This document shows positions 8,214-16,430 of a DNA stretch of 64,000 nt, in pieces. Source of the DNA: Nocardioides immobilis (GTDB lineage Bacteria > Actinomycetota > Actinomycetes > Propionibacteriales > Nocardioidaceae); the NCBI RefSeq assembly GCF_003515065.1, contig NZ_QXGH01000020.1, positions 62,001 through 126,000 of the forward strand, given 5' to 3'. Numbering within the stretch: position 1 is the first letter of the stretch; each line of letters opens with the position of its first letter. A program made the translations under genes and the position numbers. Below the pieces are notes generated by a model, which was not told the DNA's origin, made no database searches, and saw only the letters and a list, made by a program, of their open reading frames with translations.

Positions 8214-8710
8214 GGGACAACAGGAGCGAGGTCGCTCACGGAGGACGCCGCCACTCGCCGCTGCCGCTCCACGGTGAAGAGGTAGAACGCCCACCCGAAC
8301 GAGAAGCTGGTGAAGAGCGTGGCGACGAAGAACAGCCACGGCCGCGCGATCCCGCGGCGCAGGCCGTCGACGATGGTGAGGAGCGGCAGCACCACGACGT
8401 TCGCGACCGTGAAGTCCGCGCCGGCCGAGCCGGCCGCTGGGTTGTCGAACATGAGCTCCAGGTACTGCGCCCAGCTACCGTCACCCCAGAGCGGGTTGAA
8501 GAACGCGCGGTCCGGCCCGTAGTCGAGGACGAACGTGACGTTGAACCACCACCCCAGCGCGATCGAGACGACACCGACCACGAGATAGGCGATCTCGAGG
8601 GTGGAGAATGAAGGGCCGGCTGCGGGACGCCGGAAGATCGCAGGGTTGGACCGCACGATCCACAGCACGACCGCGATGCCGAGCACCGCGTGCACGATGA
8701 GGGAGACCAT
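8210..8710 (-). CDS. DUF2834 membrane protein
   Basis: The 166-residue protein has four likely membrane segments (LIVHAVLGIAVVLWIV; IAYLVVGVVSIALGWW; VANVVVLPLLTIVDGL; LFFVATLFTSFSFGWAFYLF) and the DUF2834 pattern, with FFNPLWGDGSW in the loop. Start ATG 8710 is chosen; the frame is open to 8932 but would run through the TetR operator. It diverges from the TetR gene, whose palindrome (8738-8757) lies just before this start, so the regulator probably controls it. Function unknown. Confidence 0.8.
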   Translation of the reverse strand: MVSLIVHAVLGIAVVLWIVRSNPAIFRRPAAGPSFSTLEIAYLVVGVVSIALGWWFNVTFVLDYGPDRAFFNPLWGDGSWAQYLELMFDNPAAGSAGADFTVANVVVLPLLTIVDGLRRGIARPWLFFVATLFTSFSFGWAFYLFTVERQRRVAASSVSDLAPVVP

Positions 8711-8737
8711 CGCCCGAGGGTCACGCCGTCGTACCAG

Positions 8738-8757
8738 TTTTGTCAATAGTGACAGAA
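8738..8757. promoter_or_regulatory. TetR operator, copy 1
   Basis: TTTTGTCAATAGTGACAGAA is an imperfect palindrome between the divergent DUF2834 and tetR starts. Its reverse complement matches the element at 9392-9411 in 18 of 20 positions. This divergent position suits an autoregulatory operator. Confidence 0.75.
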
Positions 8758-8780
8758 CGCGCGATGCGTGGTCGCCTACG

Positions 8781-9386
8781 ATGCCGCGCATGGCCAGCCC
8801 TCCGCAGACCGCGCGCAGCGAGCGCACCCGCGAGGCGCTGCGCCGCGCGGCGATGGTGCGGTTCCTCGCCCAAGGGGTCGAGGAGACCTCGGCCGAGCAG
8901 ATCGCGCGTGACGCCGGCGTCTCGCTCCGCACGTTCTACCGCCACTTCGGCTCCAAGCACGACCTGCTCTTCGCTGACTACGACGCCGGCTTGCACTGGT
9001 TCCGTCGCGCGCTCGCGGACCGGCCGGACGGCGAACCGGTCATCGAGTCCGTCCAGGCCGCGATCTTCGCTTTCCCCTACGACGTCGACGCCGTCACCCA
9101 GATCGCCAGCCTGCGCGCCGACGAGCTCGACCCGAGCCGGATCGTGCGCCACATGCGCGAGGTGCAGTCTGACTTCGCGCACGCCGTGCGCGACCACCTG
9201 GAGCATCGTTCCGACGACCCCGGGAACGAGGCCTTGGCGATCACGGTGACCGCGCGATGCGTCGCCGCCGCGGTCTTCGCGGGCATGGAGGTCTGGATGC
9301 AGCGTGAGGAGCGATCGCTCGCCGACCTGGCCGAGCTGTGCCGCACGGCTCTCACCTCCATCGCGGACGGCCTCCCCGTGCGCTGA
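8781..9386 (+). CDS. TetR-family repressor
   Basis: The 201-residue protein (or 198 from the ATG at 8790) has an N-terminal TetR helix-turn-helix (AEQIARDAGVSLRTFYRHF, GSKHDLL) and an all-helical ligand domain. Identical-type palindromes lie before it (8738) and before the following oxidoreductase (9392), so it likely represses itself, the DUF2834 gene and the oxidoreductase. The inducer is unknown. The start is placed near the usual TetR N-terminus; the frame is open to 8601. Confidence 0.88.
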   Translation: MPRMASPPQTARSERTREALRRAAMVRFLAQGVEETSAEQIARDAGVSLRTFYRHFGSKHDLLFADYDAGLHWFRRALADRPDGEPVIESVQAAIFAFPYDVDAVTQIASLRADELDPSRIVRHMREVQSDFAHAVRDHLEHRSDDPGNEALAITVTARCVAAAVFAGMEVWMQREERSLADLAELCRTALTSIADGLPVR

Positions 9387-9391
9387 TGATG

Positions 9392-9411
9392 TTTTGTCAC
9401 TATTGACGAAA
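9392..9411. promoter_or_regulatory. TetR operator, copy 2
   Basis: TTTTGTCACTATTGACGAAA lies directly after the tetR stop and 27 bases before the oxidoreductase start. It is the inverted counterpart of the element at 8738-8757. Its place suggests that the oxidoreductase has its own promoter under the same repressor. Confidence 0.75.
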
Positions 9412-9438
9412 CCTGCCGGGGGATGCCAACCTCGCCGG

Positions 9439-10995
9439 ATGGTGTACGACGCGATCGTGGTGGGTGCCGGCCACAACGGACTCACGGCTGCCGTCCTCCT
9501 CCAGCAGGCCGGCCTCCGCACGCTGGTGCTGGAGGCGAAGCGGTACGCCGGGGGAATGGCGTCGACGGTCGAGCTCTTCGAGGGCTTCCGGTTCGAGATC
9601 GCCGGGTCCCTGCAGTTCCCGACCTCGGCGGTGGTCAGTGCCGCGCTCGGACTCGATGCGTTGCCGACCGTTCCCCTCGAGGTGATGTCGGTGTCGATGC
9701 GGGGGATCGGGGACCCGCCGCTCGTCTACTACACCGACGTGATGGAGCTGATGACCCACCTCGACGAGGTGCACGGCTCCGAGGTCGTCGTCGGCATGGC
9801 CGAGCTGGCGGCCTGGAGCCAGGCGCCCACCCGGGCGCTCGGCCGGTTCGACGCGGACCGAGCACCGCGCAGCCTCGAGGAGATGTACGCCGTCGCCACC
9901 ACCGACGCCGAACGGCAGGCGATCACCGACCTGCTCTTCGGCTCCGCGAGCGAGGTCATCGACCGGTTCGTCCCGGACCGGGAGAAGCACGGTGCGCTGC
10001 GCGGGATGCTCGCCTTCCTGGCCTGCAACTCCCAGTACCGCGGGCCCGAGACCCCGGGCAGTGCCGCCGGGCTCGCCTACGGGTTCGCGGTCCCGGACGA
10101 GAGCGCATCCTTGATGACCAAGCTCGAGGGCGGCATCGGCGCCCTCACCCGGCACCTCGAGGGGCTGTACTCCGACGCCGGCGGAGAGCTGCTGCTCGCC
10201 ACCTCGGTGGCGGAGATCGTCACGGTCGACGGCGCCGTCGCGGGTGTCCGCACCGCCGACGGCGTCCGGTACGACGCCCCGATCGTCGTGTCGGCGATCG
10301 ACCCCGGGCTGACCCTCAACGGGTTGGTCGGCGATGCGGTGCCGACGGCCGTGCGGGAGCGGCTCGAGCGGGTCGACCACCGCGGCTCCTACGTGCAGAT
10401 GCATTTCGCGCTCGACGGTGCGCCGGAGTTCGCGGCGCCGTACGAGCTGCTCAACGACCCCAGGATGCAGGGCGCGATCGGGCTGTTCTCGACGCCGGAG
10501 GAGCTGCAGCAGCAGTGGGAGGACTGCCGGCGCGGGATCGTGCCGGCTGATCCCGCCGTCGCGTTCCAGATCCCGTCCGCCCAGGACCCGGGCCTCGCGC
10601 CGCCCGGAAAGCACGCAGCGTCGGCGTACTCCCTCTGGTTCCCGGTCGAGGGTGATGACGCGGGCGACTTCGGCGCCCGGAAGGCCGAGATGGGGCAGCG
10701 GGTCATCGACAAGATCTCCCGCATCGCACCGGGCTTCGAGAGCCTCATCCTCAAGCACACGACGTTCACGCCGAAGCACATGGGGACCATGTTCGGAGCG
10801 CCGTCCGGTGACTGGTGCCACGGCCTGATCCATCCCGACCAGATGGGCCCCTACCGCCCCGGCCCGGCGGGCTGGAACGACCTGCCGCACGGGATCGATG
10901 GCCTGTTCCTCGGCTCGGCCGGCTGCCACGGAGGCCCCGGCATCACCTTCATCCCCGGCTACAACGCCGCCCAGGCCGTCCTGGCCCGCCGCTGA
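9439..10995 (+). CDS. phytoene desaturase-like FAD oxidoreductase
   Basis: The 518-residue protein opens with a dinucleotide-binding fold (DAIVVGAGHNGLTAAVLL, then VLEAKRYAGGMAST) and ends with the family's second FAD signature (GLFLGSAGCHGGPGITFIPGYNAAQ). It resembles the carotenoid isomerase/phytoene dehydrogenase-like (Pyridine nucleotide-disulphide oxidoreductase domain protein 2) group rather than true CrtI, and no carotenoid genes are nearby. Substrate unknown. The TetR palindrome just upstream suggests induced expression. Confidence 0.8.
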   Translation: MVYDAIVVGAGHNGLTAAVLLQQAGLRTLVLEAKRYAGGMASTVELFEGFRFEIAGSLQFPTSAVVSAALGLDALPTVPLEVMSVSMRGIGDPPLVYYTDVMELMTHLDEVHGSEVVVGMAELAAWSQAPTRALGRFDADRAPRSLEEMYAVATTDAERQAITDLLFGSASEVIDRFVPDREKHGALRGMLAFLACNSQYRGPETPGSAAGLAYGFAVPDESASLMTKLEGGIGALTRHLEGLYSDAGGELLLATSVAEIVTVDGAVAGVRTADGVRYDAPIVVSAIDPGLTLNGLVGDAVPTAVRERLERVDHRGSYVQMHFALDGAPEFAAPYELLNDPRMQGAIGLFSTPEELQQQWEDCRRGIVPADPAVAFQIPSAQDPGLAPPGKHAASAYSLWFPVEGDDAGDFGARKAEMGQRVIDKISRIAPGFESLILKHTTFTPKHMGTMFGAPSGDWCHGLIHPDQMGPYRPGPAGWNDLPHGIDGLFLGSAGCHGGPGITFIPGYNAAQAVLARR

Positions 10996-11011
10996 CCCGC
11001 GGCCGACGGGC

Positions 11012-11119
11012 CGTCACCCTGCATGACGTCAAGCAGGGCAACCGCCGCGTCGCCCTGCGGGACGTCAAGCAGGGCAACTGCCGCGTCACCCTGCATGACG
11101 TCACGCAGGAGGGTCCCCC
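11012..11119. repeat. three 36-bp tandem repeats, each a hairpin
   Basis: Units begin at 11012, 11048 and 11084, exactly 36 bases apart. Units 1 and 2 carry CCCTGC/GCAGGG arms (one mismatch in unit 2) around a GACGTC centre; unit 3 has the left arm and a weaker right arm (GCAGGAGGG). They fill the gap between two convergent genes and may act as a terminator cluster. Confidence 0.85.
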
Positions 11120-11124
11120 GGGGG

Positions 11125-12966
11125 TTACGCCGCGCCGCGGAGGACCAGCTCGACGTCGCCGAGGTCGATGTCGCCGTCGACGGTGAGCTGCTGCTGCTCG
11201 GCCTCGAGCCAGCCCGCTGTGCCCGGCTGGGTGGGGAAGTAGACCCACAGGCTGCGGGCCCACACCTCGTCGCGCGGCGTCACCGCCAGGCCGCCGGTGG
11301 CCTCCCCGCTCGGGAGCCGCTGGATCGTGAACTCGCCGGAGGCGCCACGGGTGCGGGCCCGGGTGGGGTGCTCGGTGGTCGGGTTGGTGACCAGGCCGGC
11401 CGGGTAGTTGACCTCGTAGCCGATGTTGGTGATCACCGGCAGGTCGGTGCCCTCGTAGACGAGGCGGCCGGTGAGGGTGTGACCGGTGGCGAGGGGCACG
11501 TCGTACCGCCGCGAGGCCCAGATCTTCACGTCCTCGTGGCAGACGGCGGTGTAGTTGTGCGGGAACCCGTCCGCCGCGACCATCCACTCACCGGGCACCA
11601 GGCCGCGGATCACGTAGCGGCCCGCGGCGTCGGCCTGCTCGATCTCGTGGAAGCCGCCGTTGATGAACGGCGTGTCGACGGGGCAGAGGTCGCTCGTGGT
11701 CGCCTCGACCACCGCGTGCGGCGCCGTCCGGCCGCGCAGGGTGAGCAGCGGCTTGTCGAGCCGCAGCCTGCCGAGGTCGTAGGCGGCGCGCAGGCTGCGG
11801 ACCCGGAAGGTGCGGAGGCCGTAGCCGTCGCCGTCCTTGGCGGCGAGCGTGTAGGTGCCGCGGCGCAGGCCGGGGTACGTCGCGGTGCCGTCCTCGCGGA
11901 TCAGGTTCGGGTACAGCACGTTGCCGCGGCTGTCCCGCAGCTCGCTGTCGACCCGGCCCTCGGTGCCGCGCAGGTGCACGGTGGCGCTGGCGCCGCGCGT
12001 CAGCGGCACGGTTGCCCTGACCCGGTCGTCGCCGTCCGCGACGGTCACCGGCGTCGAGCCGAGGATGAAGGCTCCGCCCTGACGCAGCACGCCGACCTGG
12101 TACTCACCCGGGGTGAGGCCGGTGAACCGGAAGGTCCCGCGCTGCGTGGTGAACAGGCTGGCGATCAGGTCGCCGTTGCTGTGCGCGAGGAAGATCTCGG
12201 TACGACGAGCCGGGTCGCCCGTCCGCCGGTCGACCGCCGTGCCGGCGAGCGTGGTGCCGTGGTCGAGCGTGCCGGCCACGTGGCCGGGGTTCTCGGCGTC
12301 GATGGTGACCGCGTCCGACTCCCACGGGACGGTGCCGAAGCCGCCGGCCCGCAGGTAGTAGGTGCCGGGTGCGAGGCCGTCGATCGAGAACCGGCCCTCG
12401 CCGTCGGTCTGCCCGTCGAGGCTCTTGGTGTCGTTGAGCCGCATCACCTGGATGCTCTCGAAGCGGGCGCCGGTGAGGGTGCCCTCGATCTTCGCGGTGG
12501 GCTGGACCTCGATCGTGCCGACCTCGAGGTCGGTGCCGCTGGCGTCGTACAGGTCGGTGTGCTGGAGCCAGCTGTCGTACTGGCCGTCGGGGCCGACGTA
12601 CCGGATCAGGTGGTCGGCCTCGGTCAGCTGGGTGCAGGTCGCCCGTCGCTCCTCGTCGTGGTCGCAGACCTGGACGAGGAAGCCGTGCCGGTCCTGGCGC
12701 ACCCGGAACTTGCCGTCGGCGTCGGTGACCGCCCACCGGTCGGTGGTGTCGTCGAGCATCCCGAACTCGGGGATCTCGCGCGGCGGCAGCACGTTGACGA
12801 GCGCGCCTTCGACGGGATCGCCGGAGCGGTCGACGACGACGCCGGTCACCCAGCCGAGCCCGCTCGGGTCGGCAGCGGCTGCGGGGGAGGTCAGGACGGG
12901 GAGGGTGGTCGCCAGGCCGGCGGTGAGGACCGCGGCTGCGGCGAGGGTGAAGCGCGGGGTGGTCAC
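11125..12966 (-). CDS. secreted protein with carboxypeptidase-regulatory/Cna-B-like repeats
   Basis: The 613-residue protein starts at GTG 12966 with AAGGA upstream and has a clear signal peptide (FTLAAAAVLTAGLATTLPVL, cleavage near AAAA). The mature part holds about five beta-sandwich repeats marked by phrases such as VTGVVVDRSGDPVEGALVNV, GRFSIDGLAPGTYYLRAGG, GTFRFTGLTPGEYQVGV and GRYVIRGLVPGEWMVAA. These match carboxypeptidase-regulatory-like or Cna-B/prealbumin-like modules that act as stalks. No sortase signal or catalytic motif is seen, so it is probably secreted or loosely wall-bound. Function unknown. Confidence 0.8.
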   Translation of the reverse strand: MTTPRFTLAAAAVLTAGLATTLPVLTSPAAAADPSGLGWVTGVVVDRSGDPVEGALVNVLPPREIPEFGMLDDTTDRWAVTDADGKFRVRQDRHGFLVQVCDHDEERRATCTQLTEADHLIRYVGPDGQYDSWLQHTDLYDASGTDLEVGTIEVQPTAKIEGTLTGARFESIQVMRLNDTKSLDGQTDGEGRFSIDGLAPGTYYLRAGGFGTVPWESDAVTIDAENPGHVAGTLDHGTTLAGTAVDRRTGDPARRTEIFLAHSNGDLIASLFTTQRGTFRFTGLTPGEYQVGVLRQGGAFILGSTPVTVADGDDRVRATVPLTRGASATVHLRGTEGRVDSELRDSRGNVLYPNLIREDGTATYPGLRRGTYTLAAKDGDGYGLRTFRVRSLRAAYDLGRLRLDKPLLTLRGRTAPHAVVEATTSDLCPVDTPFINGGFHEIEQADAAGRYVIRGLVPGEWMVAADGFPHNYTAVCHEDVKIWASRRYDVPLATGHTLTGRLVYEGTDLPVITNIGYEVNYPAGLVTNPTTEHPTRARTRGASGEFTIQRLPSGEATGGLAVTPRDEVWARSLWVYFPTQPGTAGWLEAEQQQLTVDGDIDLGDVELVLRGAA

Positions 12967-13067
12967 GGTGGTTCCTTCTTCCAGTGGGGTTGCGGGTGAA
13001 GGACGCGACCGGTCCGCGGATGGTTGCAACGGACTCATCCCTGAGGATGATCGGGATACTGGGCGGC

Positions 13068-13718
13068 ATGCCTGACGAGCCGGACGCTGAGTCGCACGCG
13101 CCGATGCCCGGCGCCGAGGCGCTCACCGAGCCGCTGCGCTCCCGCTGGAGCCCGAGCATCTTCGACGCCGGGCACCGGCTGTCGGCGTCCGAGATCGTCA
13201 GCCTCCTGCACGCGGCGCAGTGGGCGCCGAGCAGCGGCAACCTCCAGCCGTGGCGGTTCGTGGTGGCGGAGCGCGGCGACGTCGCCCACCAGGCGCTGGT
13301 GCCGCACCTGAGCCGCGGCAACTCCGGGTGGGTGCCCCGGGCCTCGGTGGTGTTCCTCGCTGCGACCCAGGTCGCGGACGCTCCCGACCGTGCCGAGACC
13401 GAGAAGCCGGTCGATGTGCCGATCAACATCTACTGCCTCGGGCAGGCCGCCGCGCACCTCACCCTCCAGGCACAGGCGATGGGGCTGTGGGCGCACCAGT
13501 TCGGCGGGCTCGACAAGGAGGCGGTCTCCGACCGGCTCGGCTTCCCGCCGTACTGGCGGATCGTCGCCGGCATCGCGGTCGGCGTCCGTGGCAACCCCGC
13601 CGAGGTCTCCGAGCGCGACCAGCAGCGCGAGCACCGGGTGCGGGTCCGCAAGGAGCTCGCGGAGATCGCGTACGGCGACGCGTGGGGCGTGCCGTGGGCA
13701 CCTGCAACAATGGCGTGA
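13068..13718 (+). CDS. nitroreductase-family FMN enzyme
   Basis: The 216-residue protein has the nitroreductase pattern: LRSRWSPSIFD, then HAAQWAPSSGNLQPWRFVV with the FMN-binding S-S-x-N-x-Q-P-W, and an NIYCLGQAAAHLTLQAQAMGLWAHQ helix. Such enzymes reduce nitro groups, quinones or enones with NAD(P)H. ATG 13068 is favoured; an in-frame ATG at 13047 would add seven residues. The stop overlaps the glutathione peroxidase start (TGATG), so the two genes are translationally coupled, suggesting a redox-stress pair. Confidence 0.83.
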   Translation: MPDEPDAESHAPMPGAEALTEPLRSRWSPSIFDAGHRLSASEIVSLLHAAQWAPSSGNLQPWRFVVAERGDVAHQALVPHLSRGNSGWVPRASVVFLAATQVADAPDRAETEKPVDVPINIYCLGQAAAHLTLQAQAMGLWAHQFGGLDKEAVSDRLGFPPYWRIVAGIAVGVRGNPAEVSERDQQREHRVRVRKELAEIAYGDAWGVPWAPATMA

Positions 13719-14200
13719 TGCCAACCCTCCACGACTTCAAAGCGGCGGACATCAACGGCGCGGCGATCGATCTCGGGTCGTACGACGGATCGGTCGTCCT
13801 CCTCGTCAACACCGCGTCGAAGTGCGGCTTCACGCCGCAGTACGCGGGTCTGCAGCGGCTCCACGACGACTACGCCGACCAGGGCTTCGCCGTACTCGGC
13901 TTCCCGTGCGACCAGTTCGGTCACCAGGAGCCCGGTGACGAGTCCGAGATCGCGGCGTTCTGCGACAAGGAGTACGGCGTCACGTTCCCCATGTTCGCCA
14001 AGGTCGAGGTCAACGGCGACGACGCCCACCCGCTCTTCCAGTGGCTCAAGAGCGAGCAGGGCGGCCTGCTCGGCGGCGCGATCAAGTGGAACTTCACCAA
14101 GTTCCTCGTCGGTCGCGACGGCCTGGTGATCGACCGCTTCGGGTCGACGACCAAGCCCGGGAAGATCCGCCCCGACATCGAGGCCGCGCTCGCCCGCTGA
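13718..14200 (+). CDS. glutathione peroxidase-family thiol peroxidase
   Basis: The 160-residue protein has all catalytic GPx residues: Cys36 in NTASKCGFTPQ, Gln70 in FPCDQFGHQEPG, and Trp123-Asn124 in WNFTKFLV. It is a Cys, not Sec, enzyme. Actinobacteria lack glutathione, so the reductant is probably thioredoxin or mycothiol-linked; Cys64 is also conserved and Cys81 follows in a loop. It overlaps the nitroreductase stop by one base. Confidence 0.9.
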   Translation: MPTLHDFKAADINGAAIDLGSYDGSVVLLVNTASKCGFTPQYAGLQRLHDDYADQGFAVLGFPCDQFGHQEPGDESEIAAFCDKEYGVTFPMFAKVEVNGDDAHPLFQWLKSEQGGLLGGAIKWNFTKFLVGRDGLVIDRFGSTTKPGKIRPDIEAALAR

Positions 14201-14299
14201 TCGGCCCGCGCTCCCGACAGCCATTCTCGTCGCGGGCGTCACCTTTCCGCGCGGATGGGTACCTCCCCGCCGAGGGCATGGGGGGAGGGAGCGTAGATC

Positions 14300-15394
14300 G
14301 TGGGAGCACGAGGGAGGACGGGCGAAGCCTGCCCGGAGACGGTCGACGTCGGCGCACTCGTGCCGGTCGTCCAGCGGGTCCTTGCGGGGCGGGTGCCGCA
14401 GGCCGACGCCGAGGACCTGGTCCAGGAGACGCTCGCCCGCGTGATCGAGGCGGGCGAGCGGATCGACGCCAGGACCGCCGAGGCGTACGCCATCACGACC
14501 GCGCGACACCTGGTGGCCCGCCTGATGCGTGATCGGGAGCGGCTGCACCGCTGCCTGCCCCGGTTGCACGACCCGGGCCAGGTCGCAGGCCCGGACGAGC
14601 AGGTGGTGGTGACCGAGAACCGGGTCGCGATGTCCCGGGTCCTCGACCAGCTGAGCCCGGACGACCGGGACCTGCTGGTGGCCCACGAGGCGGAGCGCGC
14701 GAGCCTCGGTGTCCTCGCCGAGCGGCGGGGGGCCACCGCTGCCGCGGTGGGGGCGCGCCTGCACCGGCTGCGGTCGAGGCTCCGCGTCGAGTACCTGTTG
14801 GCCGACGAGCCCGAGCCGCCGACCGAGCGCTGCCGCACGGTCCTGCTCGCCTTCTCCGCGCGCGACCGGCGCCGCCAGCGGGCCGCCGACGCGGAAGGAC
14901 ACCGCCTGGAGTGCGACTTCTGCGCCCGGGTCGCCGTCCCGCTCCTCGACCTGGACGAGGAGCGCGCGGCCGACGTACGGGTGCCGGTCCGTCAGGACGC
15001 CGACATCGTCGCCGCGCGCCGCGCCGTACGACGGGTCGCGCGAGAGGCGGGCCTCGCTGGGTCCGACCTGACGGTCCTGGCCGCCGGCGTCTCCGAGATG
15101 GCCCGCAACGTGGTGACCTTCGCCGACCGTGGCGAGCTCCTCGTGGAGCGGGTCACGGCCGACGGGCGCAGTGGCGTGCGCGTGACCATCCGCGACGCGG
15201 GGCCCGGCATCCTCGACCCTGAGCGGGCGATGGCCGTCCGGTACAGCACCGGCGACGGCCTCGGCCTCGGCCTGCCGGGAACCCAGCGCCTCATGGATGA
15301 CTTCGACCTCACGACCCGTCCCGGCCGGGGCACGACGGTGACGATGACGAAGTGGCGCCGGTCGCCCGCCGCCGGCCTTGCTCCCTCGGCTTGA
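14300..15394 (+). CDS. sigma factor fused to zinc motif and RsbT/RsbW-like ATPase
   Basis: The 364-residue protein has three parts. Residues ~20-165 look like sigma-70 regions 2 and 4 of an ECF factor (ADAEDLVQETLARVI; then DQLSPDDRDLL and LAERRGATAAAVGARLHRLR). Residues 201-208 read HRLECDFC, matching the HxxxCxxC signature of zinc anti-sigma factors. Residues ~225-350 form a GHKL ATPase of the RsbT/RsbW class: N box EMARN (266-270), G1 DAGPGI (299-304), G2 GDGLGLGLPG (318-327). GTG 14300 follows GGGAGGGA. One base separates its stop from the start of the next gene. It may be a sigma factor with built-in anti-sigma modules, or a kinase with a degenerate sigma domain. Confidence 0.8.
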   Translation: MGARGRTGEACPETVDVGALVPVVQRVLAGRVPQADAEDLVQETLARVIEAGERIDARTAEAYAITTARHLVARLMRDRERLHRCLPRLHDPGQVAGPDEQVVVTENRVAMSRVLDQLSPDDRDLLVAHEAERASLGVLAERRGATAAAVGARLHRLRSRLRVEYLLADEPEPPTERCRTVLLAFSARDRRRQRAADAEGHRLECDFCARVAVPLLDLDEERAADVRVPVRQDADIVAARRAVRRVAREAGLAGSDLTVLAAGVSEMARNVVTFADRGELLVERVTADGRSGVRVTIRDAGPGILDPERAMAVRYSTGDGLGLGLPGTQRLMDDFDLTTRPGRGTTVTMTKWRRSPAAGLAPSA

Positions 15395-15395
15395 G

Positions 15396-15689
15396 ATGGC
15401 CGGCCATCGCGTAGCGGACCTCCGGCGCGACTACCGGACGGCCTTCCTGTGCTACCTGACCAGGCGGGCGGAGGATCCGCTCGTGCGTGCGTACGACCTC
15501 GGCCGCGTCGCGGTGACCGAGCGGACCGGCGTGCTCGTGCTGGCCCAGATCCACCACGAGATCCTCGGTGAGGTCCTCAGCGACGCGGCGCCCGACGAGG
15601 TCGCGGAGATCGTCGACCGGGCTGGGGAGTTCCTCGGTGAGGTGCTCGCTGCGGTCGAGATGCTCCAGCCGCCGCAGGGCGCGGACTGA
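15396..15689 (+). CDS. RsbU N-terminal-domain protein
   Basis: The 97-residue, all-helical protein resembles the N-terminal domain of the phosphatase RsbU (DLRRDYRTAFLCYLTRRAED, RAYDLGRVAVTERTGVLVLAQIHHEIL), the part that binds the switch kinase RsbT. It lacks the PP2C phosphatase domain of a full RsbU. Its ATG lies one base after the stop of the sigma/RsbT-like gene, so the two are probably made together and may interact directly. Confidence 0.75.
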   Translation: MAGHRVADLRRDYRTAFLCYLTRRAEDPLVRAYDLGRVAVTERTGVLVLAQIHHEILGEVLSDAAPDEVAEIVDRAGEFLGEVLAAVEMLQPPQGAD

Positions 15690-15809
15690 TCGCGCACCGG
15701 GCGAGATTTCCCTCTGGAGGTGCGTCATGCGGGCGGTGCCGCGGGCTCTTCATCCGTGGAGGCCCGGAGATCCCGGGCACCGATCGATCACCAGCCCCAG
15801 GAGGAATCC

Positions 15810-16379
15810 ATGATCTGGATGAAGCTCATGGCGGCGTTCACCGCCGTCGCACTCGGCAGCGCCGTCGCCACCCTGCCCGCCCCACCAGCAACCGCCGCTC
15901 CGGAGACCGCCGTGACGGCGTAGGCGCCGCGACCCACGGGCGCGACGTTGCCGGTCACCGGGACCCTCGCGGACGGGACCGCGTTCACCGGCGCGCTCGG
16001 CAACCTCACGACCGCCGTCGTCGGCGACGTCCTGCAGCTCAGTGGCACCGTCACCGGTACCGGCATCCCGGAGGGCGGGGCGCCGTTCACCGCGTCGATC
16101 CAGGAGCTCACGACCTCCGGCGCGGACGGGCCGGGCAGCCGTGCCGGGTGCAGCATCCTCAACCTCGACCTCGGCCCGCTGCACCTCGACCTGCTGGGCC
16201 TGGTGATCGATCTGTCGCCGATCAGCCTCGACATCACCGCGGTGCCGGGTGCCGGCAACCTGCTCGGCAACCTCCTCTGCGCGATCGCCGGGCTGCTCGA
16301 CAACCCGGGCGGGGGTCCGCTCGCCGGCATCTCCAACCTGCTCAACCGGTTGCTCGCCGGACTCGGCCTCGCGGCCTGA
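15810..16379 (+). pseudogene. small secreted protein interrupted by in-frame TAG
   Basis: A GGAGGA site precedes ATG 15810 and a signal peptide (MKLMAAFTAVALGSAVATLP, ending near TAAPE). TAG at 15921-15923 stops it after 37 codons, yet the same frame runs on to 16379 with a coherent mature domain: FTGALGNLTTAVVGDVLQLS, CSILNLDLGPLHLDLLGLVI, AGNLLGNLLCAIAGLLDN, LNRLLAGLGL. This is a recognisable actinobacterial exported-protein family of unknown function. CAG to TAG would explain the change. Either a recent nonsense mutation or a sequencing error is likely; restart at TTG 15948 lacks a ribosome site. Confidence 0.8.
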
Positions 16380-16380
16380 C

Positions 16381-16429
16381 CCCACCCGCGTCGGACCGGG
16401 CCGGCCAACAGGCCGGGTCCGACGTGGGG
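16381..16429. terminator. bidirectional hairpin between convergent genes
   Basis: Arms CGTCGGACC (16389-16397) and GGTCCGACG (16416-16424) pair perfectly, are extended by CCCAC/GTGGG outside, and have a GGCC-AACA-GGCC helix inside. It fills the gap between the secreted-protein stop and the convergent MmpL stop. There is no U tract. Confidence 0.65.
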
Positions 16430-16430
16430 G

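Noticed and set aside
11012..11119. CRISPR array
   Set aside because: Only three units are present, without unique spacers of regular size, and no cas genes are in the window; the units are tandem hairpins.
11023..12999. A 658-codon open frame on the plus strand
   Set aside because: The minus strand has a signal peptide and repeated beta-sandwich phrases; the plus frame has no domain.
14210..14299. SigB/SigF-type promoter (GGGTAC) before the sigma-fusion gene
   Set aside because: GGGTAC at 14257-14262 resembles a -10 box, but no matching GTTT -35 is found at the right distance.
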